A stretch of DNA of 64,000 bases from Cercis canadensis (Eukaryota > Streptophyta > Magnoliopsida > Fabales > Fabaceae): the NCBI GenBank assembly GCA_003255065.1, contig QAOA01000371.1, forward strand, positions 19,166-83,165, given 5' to 3'. This document shows positions 48,588 to 59,865 of this stretch, in pieces (the stretch's first letter is position 1; every line of letters begins with the position of its first letter). The notes under the pieces were generated by a model, which saw nothing but the letters and a program-made list of their open reading frames with translations, had not been told where the DNA came from and searched no databases. A program made the position numbers and the translations under genes.

Positions 48588-49824
48588 AACAACCACAGCT
48601 CTTCATTTTCTTTTCTTTTTCTTTTTTTTATATATATTCTTATATATATTCTCTCCCTGCTACGAGGGAACAAGAAGCATGTCCCTTGGGAAGAAGTGGA
48701 CATCATCATTTTGTAGCATTACTTAACATTTACATTGTTTTCTTTTCATTGCATTTCCTTCTTTTGTTTCTCACTTCATTTTCATTTTTGTGATAAAGAT
48801 TCAAGATGTTAAATTATTCTAGACTACATGCTTCCATAGGCTATTCTTCAAATTTTGTTCCCTCCCTTTGGGTAATTTGTAAGCTACTTAATAATTTAGA
48901 TTCAGTAGACTTGCGCATATCAGATCTGTTATTTGCTTTCATATGCATGGTGTGTTGTTACATNATATATATATATATGTATATATATTTATTTATTTGT
49001 TTATTTATTTATTATCCTCACTGATAAAATCTTTTGGATCCGCCAGTATTATCACCCAAAAATAGAGCTCATGCACTCCTGAACAATCGAACATATGAAG
49101 CCTTTACTTTTTTCTTTTCAATTCTAAACTCAACTGCTAATTGCTATCATTTAGAATACAATTGATTTCATGAGATAGGGAGAGAATATCAAGAATGAGA
49201 ATATCAATTAGAACACCTTTGCCCTTTGGTTCCATAAGGAAATGCAAAGGAAATTGCAATATTTCAAAAAACTAACAAAGACTTGAACAAGGAAAGAATT
49301 GAAAGAATGTGAAGATAATAATTCCTAGCACTCACTTGTTTCTAAACCTCCAAAATACCAACAAATGGAACACAATTCAGACACTTGAGTCGAAAGAAAA
49401 ATTTATTTGATGACCATTATTCAAGAATCAAAATCTAATCTTTGAGATCAACCAATCAACTTGAAGTCTGCAGTGCTCACAAAAATCAGAAGAATGCCAG
49501 ACTCCAGCTCGAAGGCAAAACAATGGTTAAACACTTTAAACTCAATCATGACATGCCAATGACCACGCCTTGCTAACCCTGCCATTTATGAATCTGCTTT
49601 ATGTATTATTCTTATTTTGCATGCTTGAAATATGACTATAATATGGAACCCAAGTTAAGCCAATTTTACAATTTCACTGTGAAGGAAGCAAAAAAATATT
49701 ATTAGAATATGGAGAATCATTTTAAGTGGTACTATCTCATCTTTGAACTTCAAATCAAACCGTCGTTGTGTGTGAAGATTCAACTTCAAACAAATGAACA
49801 TTGTGAACTATTGTGGACGTGTTC
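48588..49824. other. 3' flank of PMT8, no gene seen
   Basis: Probable 3' UTR to about 48800, then an AT tract interrupted by the N at 48964 (microsatellite gap, no duplicated flank evident), then AT-rich spacer. No domain-bearing frame. Confidence 0.5.
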
Positions 49825-50050
49825 TCCAAGAGCCTGCAAAAGAGGAGGGTACGATGGGGGGAGGCCGGAGCCAGAGCTCCAACGTCACCTCCGATGCTTA
49901 AGTCAGTCCAGTATTGTGAGAGGAGAGGTTGGGCATGAGAAAGGGACAGAGAGTCCGAGTGAGAGAGTCGGGAGAGTTAAGAGAAAACTTAGTTGAGTTA
50001 GAGAGTGAGGTAAGGAGATATACCTCTCTTAAGGTATTGTGGTCTTTCCA
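49825..50050. mobile_element. LTR-like retrotransposon scrap
   Basis: Parallels 8800-8965: GCCTGCAAAA, AGAGCTCC, GTCACCTCCGAT and a GA-rich stretch in the same order. A 25-bp direct repeat TTTACAATTTCAYTGTGAAGG lies outside it at about 49665 and 50242. No internal retroelement domain. The overlapping open frames at 49709-50390 are read through this scrap and are not supported as genes. Confidence 0.4.
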
Positions 50051-51307
50051 CTGTAGCAGGGAGTATTTTTTAACTCATCAAGAACCTTGTTTTTCTGTGT
50101 GGCACCGATACAGTGAACAGACAAACCAGTCTCCCAAGCACAATAGAGGGAAGGAGGGGAGGAGATGGGGAAAGAAGATGAGAAAACCAAGAAAAGGAAA
50201 TAATTTGGTGATTAAATCTCCTCACATCATGGGGCAAGGACTTTACAATTTCATTGTGAAGGAAGCCAGAAAGTTTACTAGTTTCAGAGACTCTCGAGTG
50301 TCAGTTTGGAAGCTAATTATGTTAGACTGCCAACACAGAGACTTGAACTCTGCCATATTTTCACCATATGAACTTGCTAGAGCATGCTGATTTTCTGGTT
50401 CTCCACAAAAATTGGCAACACAACCAATGCTGCAGTACATGTAACCTGCTGACAGAAATAAATAGTTGAAAATCTAACTTCAGCTTAACTGAAACACACA
50501 TTTTTTATTGTAGTTTTTTAAATGAATATACAATGGCTTAAAACACAATATGCTTATATAATACTATAGTAGGCTTAAAATAACAAGTTACCTTATCGTT
50601 ACTTGTATAACAGTGCTATAGTCATTTCCAAATAATGTCTCCCAGAAATTTAAGAGCTGGAACACCTCTTATCTCTACATCAACTACTGGTGCCATCACA
50701 AGGCTAGAGGTTTCTAGATTATTCTGGGCCATATCCAGATCACGCATCTGATCCTGAAAAGTTTGAGTACATACAAAGAACAGCGAACATAAGCATTTTA
50801 TCTCCTAATGTGAAGTTAATGTTGTATTTTCTCAGCTACGTATTTCCTCACATATGACAACATTCTTATAGACAAATCAATTTAATTCATGGTTCTGATT
50901 AAACCTATGTAAAAATAGAAGAGCAAACAGTTAAGTACCTTCCTTTTCATAGCACAGAACTTGCCGTCAGATCCAAGATGGTGGTAGAATCTGACTGACA
51001 ATAAGCCTCTTCACAGGAATGTTTTCCTTCTTCAAGGAGGCACTCAACCTAGATGACTCATTCATTGCCATTACCTTTGAGAGAAAAGGGGAAAAAAATA
51101 TACGTGATTATCTTGAAGCAATGGCCTTGACCAAAGACATAGGAGAGTGCCACAAAAATATGATGGAGCAGCATGGCCTTGACCAACGACATAGCAGTGA
51201 TAACTATAGATCTTCCATAATAGAAAGACATAATCCTCACACATCATAAACTAGTAAAGTATCAAGGACATGCTTTATACCTGATCAACGGTCAGAAAGA
51301 GCTAGCA
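50051..51307. other. Intergenic, downstream of minus-strand PPR gene
   Basis: Presumed 3' UTR of the PPR gene at its right side. It includes a small local duplication near 51120-51200 (ATGGCCTTGACCAAAGACAT and ATGGCCTTGACCAACGACAT). No gene is seen; the 76-codon frame at 51019-51249 spans this duplication. Confidence 0.45.
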
Positions 51308-53206
51308 CTAAACCAATTTTTTAAGCAATTCTAGGAGTGTCTTATCTGCTTGATTAGGTTGTATAAAATTGATGAACATGGCAGTAGTGGTGGCATCCGC
51401 TGAGAATTTTTTGTCAACCATTATCTGGACATATTTCTCTAACCTAGAGGTCTCACAATTTTGCAGCAATCCTTGGAGAAATATATTATAAGTAAAGCTA
51501 TCAGGCAGGCAGCTATTCTCTTCCATGTTGATCAGTAAGTCTTCAGCTTCACCCACTAAACCTTCTCTACAGAGTCCTTCGATCATTATGTTATAAGTAC
51601 GAACACTCCTCTGCAATCCTTGAGCTGGTAAGTTATTAAACAGCTCTCTTGCAGCATTCAGTTTTCCAGCAATGCACATTCCATGGAGCATAATATTATA
51701 AATTACAATATCAAGATCCAAATTACTCTTCTCTAATGCACAAAACAAGGATATTGCCTCATCAAGAAGTCCCAATTTGCAAAGGCCATCCAACATTACA
51801 GCACAAGTCTGGAGATTAGGAACTTGGCCATATTTGTGCATCTTGAAGAATAGCTCTTTTGCAGCTTTTGGTCTACCCACTTGGCACAACCCACCTATAA
51901 GACTGGTAAAGGTCACAACATCTGGAAATAATCCTTTATTAACCATTTCATCAAGAAGATTCACAGCTCTATCAATATTTTTAAACTTGCAATATCCATT
52001 GATCAATGTATTATAAGTTTCAACATTTGGTAAAAGGCCCCCCTTAACCATCAAATTAAATACTTCCATGGCCTTGTCCATTTGATATTGCAAACAATAG
52101 CCATCAATTAAAGAATTATAGATGACAACGTCAGGCTCATTTCCTCTTTGAATCATCATATCTACAATGGATTTGGCGTCTCTGACCCTTCCTTCTTTGC
52201 AAAATGCATCAACCAAAATACTAAAGGTTTTCAAATCTGGCACTATTCCTTGTTTAATCATCTCATCTAGTAGCCTACTAGCCTCTTTCCAACGGCTAAA
52301 ATTACATAGACCTTGAATTAAGCAACTATAAGTGACTATGTCAGGTTGAATACCCTTGCTGCTCATCTCTGAGCATAAGTCCAGAGCCTCATTCACCAAT
52401 GCATTCTTGCATAAACTATCTATTATAGTGCTGAAAACCACAGCATTTAGTTCCCAAAGTCTTTCTTCCATCTTCCTAAGACATTTCATTGCCCCACTTG
52501 TGTCACCAATCTTGCATAAACCATTAATCATCGCCCCGTAAGTGTGAATATTCGGTTGATACCCCATCTTCTCCACACAGTCAAGTAATTTTGCAGCTTG
52601 AGCCACCCTGCCTTCCATGCAGAGTCCATTAATGAGTGTGGTAACAGTCACTATGTTTGGTTCAAAACCAAGTTTAAACATAGTTCCCATAATTGAGAAC
52701 CCGAAAACCGTATGCTTCAAACAACATAAACAATTGACCAAAACATTGAGAGTATAAACATTGACCCTAATTCCTAAAGCATCCATTTGTTTAATCATGG
52801 ATACCACAGTCATATAATGCTTCATTCTTGCCATTTGCCCCAACAATAAAGTAAAGTCCTTAATAGAAGGTAAAGGTCTCATTCCAGCCATTTTATGAAA
52901 GAAATCCAACCCAACATTAACATTTTTCAATTGACCAGACCGACATTGATTTCTCATAAAATTCAAAATATGGGTTCTGTTTTTTCTCTCATCGATTTCT
53001 CCGACATTAGATGTTGTAACAAGACGGTAAATTTGGACAGGAAAGGGAAAATGAATGGAATTATGCAATAAGAAAACAAGAGGGTTTCTGGAACTGGAAT
53101 TAGAACTTGTACCGATGTGTTGGACAAGAAAAAACGACGACGCACAAGTAGGAGCTGCTGCAGTAGAAGCACTTCTCCGCAGCATCATCGTTAGAAAGCA
53201 CTCCAA
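51308..53206 (-). CDS. RFL-type P-class PPR protein, probably mitochondrial
   Basis: An intronless 632-residue protein, start at 53206 and stop at 51308. The first 65 residues are Ser/Arg-rich with few acids (MLRRSASTAAAPTCASSFF), typical of a mitochondrial transit peptide. About thirteen 35-residue PPR motifs follow from near residue 147, for example IVTYSCLIQGLC and VVIYNSLIDGYC, with a final partial repeat that begins ATTTA. No E/DYW/SMR domain, so P-class. It is a clear paralog of the gene at 1-1869, with collinear repeats and blocks such as TMFKLGFEPN and KMHKYGQVPN. RFL proteins bind specific mitochondrial RNAs, often suppressing chimeric sterility transcripts. Compared by the PPR code (residues 5 and 35), most repeats differ from the paralog, so the two probably bind different RNAs. 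Confidence 0.94.
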   Translation of the reverse strand: MECFLTMMLRRSASTAAAPTCASSFFLVQHIGTSSNSSSRNPLVFLLHNSIHFPFPVQIYRLVTTSNVGEIDERKNRTHILNFMRNQCRSGQLKNVNVGLDFFHKMAGMRPLPSIKDFTLLLGQMARMKHYMTVVSMIKQMDALGIRVNVYTLNVLVNCLCCLKHTVFGFSIMGTMFKLGFEPNIVTVTTLINGLCMEGRVAQAAKLLDCVEKMGYQPNIHTYGAMINGLCKIGDTSGAMKCLRKMEERLWELNAVVFSTIIDSLCKNALVNEALDLCSEMSSKGIQPDIVTYSCLIQGLCNFSRWKEASRLLDEMIKQGIVPDLKTFSILVDAFCKEGRVRDAKSIVDMMIQRGNEPDVVIYNSLIDGYCLQYQMDKAMEVFNLMVKGGLLPNVETYNTLINGYCKFKNIDRAVNLLDEMVNKGLFPDVVTFTSLIGGLCQVGRPKAAKELFFKMHKYGQVPNLQTCAVMLDGLCKLGLLDEAISLFCALEKSNLDLDIVIYNIMLHGMCIAGKLNAARELFNNLPAQGLQRSVRTYNIMIEGLCREGLVGEAEDLLINMEENSCLPDSFTYNIFLQGLLQNCETSRLEKYVQIMVDKKFSADATTTAMFINFIQPNQADKTLLELLKKLV

Positions 53207-54298
53207 AGCGCTTTTCTTCTATTTCTCTCTACTGGAACCAAAGGGAGTCTTGAGTTTGTATAGAGGAGGCCATGATGCCGGCGGTTCTATAGAGTAAGAT
53301 AGTGAAAGGCCAAGAAGAAGAAGAAAAACTGAAAAATTAATTAGCATAAAAATAAGCCNTTAAAACATATAATATAATATATTAATATAATTATGATAAG
53401 AAATAAGAAATAACCCTTAGTGCGTATCAGTGAAAGAAATTGTTTGGAGTGAACTAATTAAATTTTTTTTGGTCTATAGAAAATATAACCATTTTTTTTT
53501 TAGAAGATTTTTTGTATCACTTATAAATTCTTGAAAGTTTAATTAATCGATCAAAATAATCATGGAACAAAGTGATAATAATAAAAAAAATACTTCAATC
53601 AAATTATTAAACTTTTAAGGATCCAACTGATTTTTACTGTATATTTTAAAAATTATAAATACATTTTAATCAATATTCTTCAAATTATATAGTTATTCTA
53701 TTTATAAGTAATCAAAATATTTTCTAAACTTGAATTTTTTGTAAATTACTAGGACATTTATCACTAGTCTATAATACTGACTTATTCTAAAAATTCATTT
53801 TCTAAATAAGATGGTTATTGAACTATTAATTAATTAATTTAAACTTAATCATATGTTATTCTTTTTCTGGTTAGGAGGCTAAATTAAATTACCAAACTAC
53901 TTGTGGTCATGACTGAGTGATATTAAAAGCGTTATCAAAGAATGTAAAGTTTATGTCCAAAACCAAAATCATAACCGAAATGAAACAAATATATTTAAAT
54001 TAACTTACTAACTAAATACTTTTAACACCAATTTGGTATTAATCGAGAGTCAAGTGAGAGTGATCAAAAGAGGCAATTGGTATTGAATCATTATAAAAGT
54101 TAAATAATCTAAAATCCTATGAAAATAAAAAATAGAAAAAGAGTTTTGAGCATAAGAAAATTTCATTTTATGTATAATAAACTTGAGGGTATTTTCCCTC
54201 ATCTTCTCATACATGTGCAACCTTTTTATGCTTTAATTAATTATTGACCTATTTTATTTAAAACTTCTAAATTTATCACAATGCCATTGTGTATTTTA
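53207..54298. other. Upstream of minus-strand PPR gene, no gene seen
   Basis: Presumed promoter and leader of the PPR gene (to about 53340), then very AT-rich spacer. The N at 53359 has no obvious duplicated flank. Confidence 0.45.
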
Positions 54299-55595
54299 AG
54301 CTAACCTCAAATTATCATTTTAGAGGGCCAATTCTACAATTTAAAAATTTGCAACGGTTCATCAATTCCTCAAAAAATAAGAAACACTATATTCTCCGCC
54401 ACTGCATACTTGAAAAAGAATAATGATTCGCCGTACTCCAAAAACAAAACACGTAGCGAGAACGATTCATAAATGGACAATTCCATAATTCAAAGCTAAC
54501 CTAAAATTCTCATTTTAGATGGCCAAATCTACAATTTAAAATATGGACAAAACTTAAGTAAAGTTTTATAGGTGTTGGTAGTGTTATTCTCCTATTAGAA
54601 TATTACATGTGTATTAATTTTACAACTCAACACCACCTCATATCTCTTTTAATGTTTCTCAAAATAACACATTGACCCCAACCAAAGTTCAGGAGCATGG
54701 CCAAAGTCGCAGAAGTAAAACTTGGTAATAATTTTTTCCATTTTTTAACTCTTGGAGTTGAATAGATAAAACTTGGCATTCACTGCTGATGAGAAGGCTT
54801 CAACTTGGAACGAAACTCTAATCCTAGCAGGTTCACGAAGCAGATGATTTTTCGTTTTGCACAATTGCAATTGTAATGGGGTTTCTGAGAGAAAAATAAC
54901 TTAGCCTGAATGAGGAGTGTTGTGAGAGAGGGAGAGAACAAATTTTTGAAACCATTGCGCAGAATGACACAGTTGGAGAAATTCTATCGAATAACTAAAA
55001 AGCAATGCTCAGAATTGCTTGAATGCACGAATGTGTCGAAAGCAGCGAGTAGCTTTTGTTGCCAAAAACATTCAAGGGACAAAGGGAGTACTAACTACTC
55101 TTAATAAGATCACAACGTGGTTCATCAACATTTGCAAAGTTAGTTTTACAATCAGATCCAAGAAAGGAGAAAGAGAGGGGGTGGTGAAAGATGACCACGA
55201 CGGAGAATGTGTTATATAGCAATTTCTGATAGAGTGGGATTCAGTGGCAGTCATTGTTGCAGAAGGAAGGAGGGGCACAGTGGTGGGTGGGAAAGAGAGA
55301 GGCGTTGGAGTCAATGTGTTATTTTGAGAAACATTAAGAAAGAGGTAAAGTGGTGTTGAGTTGTAAAATTAATACACATATAATATTCTAATAAGAGAAT
55401 AGCACCACTAACACCTATGGAACTTTACTTAAGTTTTGTCCTTAAAATATTTGCAATGATTCATCAATTCCTTAAAAAAAAAAAGTGAAGAAAAAGTAAG
55501 ATACACTGCACTCTCCGCCACTGCATACTTGAAAATGAGTAACGGTTCGCCACGCTCCAAAAACAAAACAAGTAGCCAAAAATTCACAGATGGCT
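54299..55595. repeat. Tandem ~190-bp duplication, second copy split by a MULE
   Basis: The first copy is about 54299-54490 (TAAGCTAACCT, TCTACAATTTAAA, GTTCATCAATTCC, CTCTCCGCCACTGCATAC-like, CCAAAAACAAAAC). The second begins near 54493 and continues to 54544. It is interrupted by the element at 54545-55441 and resumes at 55451-55595 with the same motifs. The order shows that the duplication preceded the insertion. Confidence 0.75.
54545..55441. mobile_element. Mutator-like element, non-autonomous, 897 bp
   Basis: Termini GGACAAAACTTAAGTAAAGT and its reverse complement at the right end start inverted arms of about 140 bp, nearly 90% alike. Flanked by a perfect 9-bp duplication TTAAAATAT at 54536-54544 and 55442-55450, diagnostic of the Mutator superfamily. 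No transposase. The interior (about 54690-55290) is less AT-rich and holds a 64-codon frame at 54910-55104 with no recognised domain; it could be captured host sequence (Pack-MULE) but I cannot name a source. Confidence 0.88.
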
Positions 55596-55970
55596 TTTGA
55601 TTCTCAAAAACTTGTTTCCATTTGTAGAGGCAAAATGACATCATACTCTTGCGAACCCTTTGCTTGCTCAATTTTGATTCTTAATAAGAAAATGTATATA
55701 AATTACTTACCTTTGTTTGTCTTTACCTTATTCTCCTTTGCTTTGCAATTTTCAATCTATCAGCATAGCCAATATTCAATTTCTTAGAGAATTCATGGCT
55801 ACTTCTTTCTCTTCTACAATCGAGTGCTCAATCTACTTGGAGGAGGTTTCTGAAAATTGTGCTTGAAGCACCATGACGCTCCAATGCAAGCACAAATTTC
55901 ATTTAGGTAAGAGGTCTGAATTATAAATTTCATATAGTTTTTGAATTATTGGAATTGAATCGATGATCTA
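55596..55970. other. Intergenic, no gene seen
   Basis: AT-rich. A short + strand frame from an ATG near 55796 ends after about 23 codons. No domain or transposon end recognised. Confidence 0.4.
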
Positions 55971-56358
55971 TTTTGGTTTTTGAGTTGTTGTAAAGTCTAG
56001 GTTTTATGAAAAATTTGAATTTTCTTTCAACTGTGTTGATGATTCAAGGGGCTTTGTTGAAATATTGGAGGAAACATGAATAGATTTTCCCATGATTGAT
56101 TCTTATAGAGAGAATTAATAAAGGAAGAATTGATTCCGGAAAGAATTAATAAGGGAAAATTTTATTTTGGTTTTTGAGTTGTTGAATATGAGTTTTATGA
56201 AAATTTTGAATTTTCTTTCAACTGTGTTGATCAAGGGGCTTTGTTGAAATATTGGTAGAAACATGAATAGATTTTCCTAGGATTGATTCTTATAGGGAGA
56301 ATTAATGAAGGAAGAATTGGTTCTGCAAATAATTGATAAGGGAAATTTGATTTTGGAA
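55971..56358. repeat. Tandem duplication, 194-bp period
   Basis: 55971-56164 and 56165-56358 share TTTTGGTTTTTGAGTTGTTG, TTGAATTTTCTTTCAACTGT, GGGGCTTTGTTGAAATATTG and GAATAGATTTTCC in order. They are about 85-90% alike with small indels. There is no N between the copies and they are more divergent than the allelic joins, so this is a real, older tandem duplication. Confidence 0.8.
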
Positions 56359-56912
56359 AGAACTGCCTATAGTTGCTTCTTAAGATATAAGCCGTGCATT
56401 TTACAAAGCAGTGGTTTGTGCTATACAAGGTAGTAAATAGAATGATTAGGGTTTATGAGATAGTAAATAAAGAATTGATTGCCAGCTGGGTTGTAGGCTA
56501 GTTGGCCACAACTCTCTCATTACAAGAAGAAGGACTTATGTTTGAGGCATTTCATTGACAAAATGACAACTTTTCAAAGTGCTTTCCAGTCCCACACAAA
56601 GCTATAACTGTGGGTATTTTCACAGTAAAACCCAAGAGCAAGGATGGCTTGCCCATAGTTTGATAAGTATGACTTCATCTAAAAGTTGGTGTTAGCCCAA
56701 GCTTATTCTTTTTGGCTGTAGTGAGGATTCTTATTTAATCCATTAGAAAATGTTGAGAGATATTACCAGATCAACCAAACGGCACACTCAATGTAGTGTG
56801 CTTGGTTGTGTCTAATACATATTTTAGGTGCTCTAATACTCCAATAACAACCTTAGATTGATGTCTTATAGATTTTCCCCCTTTACCCTTGAATTCATGG
56901 CTTCTTTAGTAT

Positions 56913-58178
56913 TAGAGCTGGCTAATGGGCCAGCCCAGCCCATTAGGGCCAGGCCACAGGCCTAAACAGGTCGGGCCAACTATTTTTCAGTCCAGCCCAG
57001 CCCACCTCGGGCTGCGGGCTATAACGGGCCAAATTTTTTTTTTTTTAATTTTTTTTGCCATGCTTATTTTTTAAAGAATATGAGAACATATTGATTATGA
57101 AACATCAAATATTAACATACGTAATCAAAATACAAATTCAAATAAACAATTTCCTTTTTAATACCCTAAAGTTTAAGAGAAATTAAATCTTTTACTACCT
57201 AGTCCTTCTAAGATTGATTTAATAAATTTCATAAAAAAAACATACTTATGTTATAATAAGATAAGAGAGTCCAAATTTATGTCCTAAATATACCCCTTTT
57301 TATTGTTTTTATAGGTAGGGTATTAGAAAAATTGAAGTTGAAGGCTTAATATGAAAAATCAATTGGATGGAAGGTTCTGGGGTGCTGGCGCTCAGCTTTG
57401 GGATCTGGCGCCCAGCGCTAGGGTGCTGGCGCTTAGCTCTGGGTTCTGGTGCTCAGCGCTAGGGTTCCGGTGACAGCCTCTGGGGTGCTGGCGCTCAGCT
57501 CTGGGATCTAGCGCCCAGCGTTGAGGTGCTGGCGCTCAGTTCTGGGTTCTAGCGCCCAACGCTGGGGGTCCAGCGACAACAACTTTTGAAGTCAAGATGC
57601 CAGAGCTAAACGCGGGGGTTCAAAAATAACAGATTTCGCCCAATAATCACAGTACAGATGAAAAATAAAGCATACCTACTTCATGAAAAGCTAAGAAACC
57701 CATAAGAAACCTCAAAGAACATTGAAGAAATAATACCCATCAACTTTACTTTGTGCTAACAACAACAAACTTCAAAGCACTTCATCTAATATTGAGCATG
57801 GGGGAAAAAGATGGGAAGTGTTGACTGGTGCTGGAGAAGGAGAGGCGGTAGTGAGGACTGAGGAGAATGAGGCAGAGAGGGGTATAAGTAGAACCGTGTA
57901 GAAAGAGAGTCAAATTTGGGGAGAGTGGAATGTGAGAGATGAAATTCTGATTTTTTGAGTTAGAGATTGCATTCAGATTTTAGAATGAGGGCAATTGAAA
58001 GCTGGAAAAAAAAAATAAAACAAAAAAACAAATCGGGCCAACCCGGCACGAACCCGATCGGGCCACGGGCCAGACCGGGTCGAGCCAAATTGGCCCGGTT
58101 TTAAACGGGCCACCATTTAGGGAACCCAGCCCACCATTTATCAGGCCCCAACGGGCTCAGCTCATGAACCCAGCTCTA
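56913..58178. mobile_element. Non-autonomous hAT element, 1266 bp
   Basis: Starts TAGAGCTGGCTAATGGGCC and ends CATGAACCCAGCTCTA, giving inverted termini TAGAGCTGG. Flanked by a perfect 8-bp duplication TTTAGTAT at 56905-56912 and 58179-58186. The 8-bp duplication, TAGAGxTGG ends and GC-rich subterminal clusters of GGGCC/GGCCC (to about 57030, and from about 58030) are typical of plant hAT elements. No transposase frame, so it depends on an autonomous relative. The empty allele is present at 58428-58799. Confidence 0.93.
57381..57580. repeat. GC-rich tandem repeat inside the hAT element
   Basis: Two copies of a ~103-bp unit (57381-57483 and 57484-57580). Each is built of two ~40-bp sub-units (GGTGCTGGCGCTCAGCT, then GGGATCTRGCGCCCAGCG and a GGGTTCT variant) plus a ~20-bp spacer. 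GC content is far above its surroundings. Confidence 0.8.
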
Positions 58179-58799
58179 TTTAGTATAGTCTCAAACTTTC
58201 AATGTCTTTTCTTCCTCGTTCTCATTTTTTTTTTTCGGTCCTGAGAATGATCCAATTGGAATATTGGTAAAAAAAAAAATTCCCACATAGAGATAGATTA
58301 TGATGCTAGTCACTAGCAACCACAGGGCCACCATTGTGAGTTTGCACCAGTGACCAAAGGATGAGATGGAATCTTCAAATAGTGGTAATGGCAGAGGAAG
58401 AAAACAGGGGATGTCTAATTTCAGAGNACACTCAATGTAGTGTGCTTGGTTGTGTCTAATACATATTTTAGGTGCTCTAATACTCCAATAACGACCTTAG
58501 ATTGATGTCTTATAGATTTTCCCCCTTTACCCTTGAATTCATGGCTTCTTTAGTATAGTCTCAAACTTTCAATGTCTTTTCTTCCTCGTTCTCATTTTTT
58601 TTTTCGGTCCCGAGAATGATCCAATTGGAATATTGGTAAAAAAAAAAAAAAAATCCCACACAGAGATAGATTATGATGCTAGTCACTAGCAACCACAGGG
58701 CCACCATTGTGAGTTTGCACCAGTGACCAAAGGATGAGATGGAATCTTCAAATAGTGGTAATGGCAGAGGAAGAAAACAGGGGATGTCTAATTTCAGAG

Positions 58800-59820
58800 A
58801 AAACTCGAATTGTTCCTTTTGTCTGTCTAGAATCCTATTTGATTCAGTTGTTGTTGTCCAATTTGAGTACTTTGATTTTGTTGAATCCACTGCTATCTAT
58901 TACACCAAGATGTGGGCCATTATGATCTCTGTCTCTCTTATTCATTCAATTTTTCACAATGTTTTTTTATTTTTTTTATTTCCATATAAATAGAGCTAGA
59001 ATTTTTAGTTGAGGATAGGGAGAATGAAAATTCTAACTTGGAACCTTAACTTTGTTAAGAAATTCCCAGATCAATTTTGCTGTATGCGCTTGTGTTGAAA
59101 TGTTTTCCTTTTGGGTTTAAGAAAATGTATAATATTTATAGATGTGAACTACTTATTTTATCATGGACTTAGTTTGTTTTGCTCTTTGAATTTTATGATG
59201 ATTTGGAAAATATTACTTGCTTTTAAGGTGATGGATATTTGATACAGATGAGTACCAAATAGTAATACTGATAGAGCTTGTGATTTATGTGTTCAAACCC
59301 AGATTTGTAACCAAAGTATCAAAATAGTTTGATATAGATGAGCACAATTATAAAATTGTGTCAGTTCTGCTAAATATTCTGATAATTCTTTTCTATTAAT
59401 GGTTGACATTAAACCTCTATCTCTTAGATTGGTAAGCTTGCTGGTTTTATTTTGCCTTAATTGTGTTCCTTTTCTTTAGATTGCATTGGATCCGCTTTTA
59501 ATGCCAAAGGACGTATGGGATGTCTCACCTGCAGAGCTGTAGAACCTTTGAGTCTGGAAGCAGAAAACCGATGATGATGATCGTGATGATGAACCTCATC
59601 AAGAGGGTGAATTGGTAAACTCGAGGCTTACTTTTTTATTTTTTATTTTGAGGGAAATTCAAGGCTAATTCATATTTCTTTGTATACGAGTCAACTGTCC
59701 TTGGAGTTAATAAACCATGAATTATATTTGTAATAAGTGGTTTTCCTTTAAAAATGTTGCAACTCCTTCTATTCGAGCAAGTAATGGCCAATTTGATTGC
59801 TGGTTTTCAAAACAGTTGTG

Positions 59821-59865
<45 letters not shown>

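Larger units (their letters stand above)
56784..58799. repeat. Two alleles joined at N 58427, one with a hAT insert
   Basis: 56784-58426 and 58428-58799 are the same locus. Flanks on both sides of the insert match closely (AACAACCTTAG/AACGACCTTAG; GGTCCTGAG/GGTCCCGAG; poly-A/T length differences). The left copy contains the 1266-bp hAT element; the right copy has the unoccupied target TTTAGTAT once. Confidence 0.92.

Noticed and set aside
49709..50390. Overlapping 95- and 153-codon frames
   Set aside because: They read through an LTR-like scrap and its flank; no domain, and they overlap in different frames.
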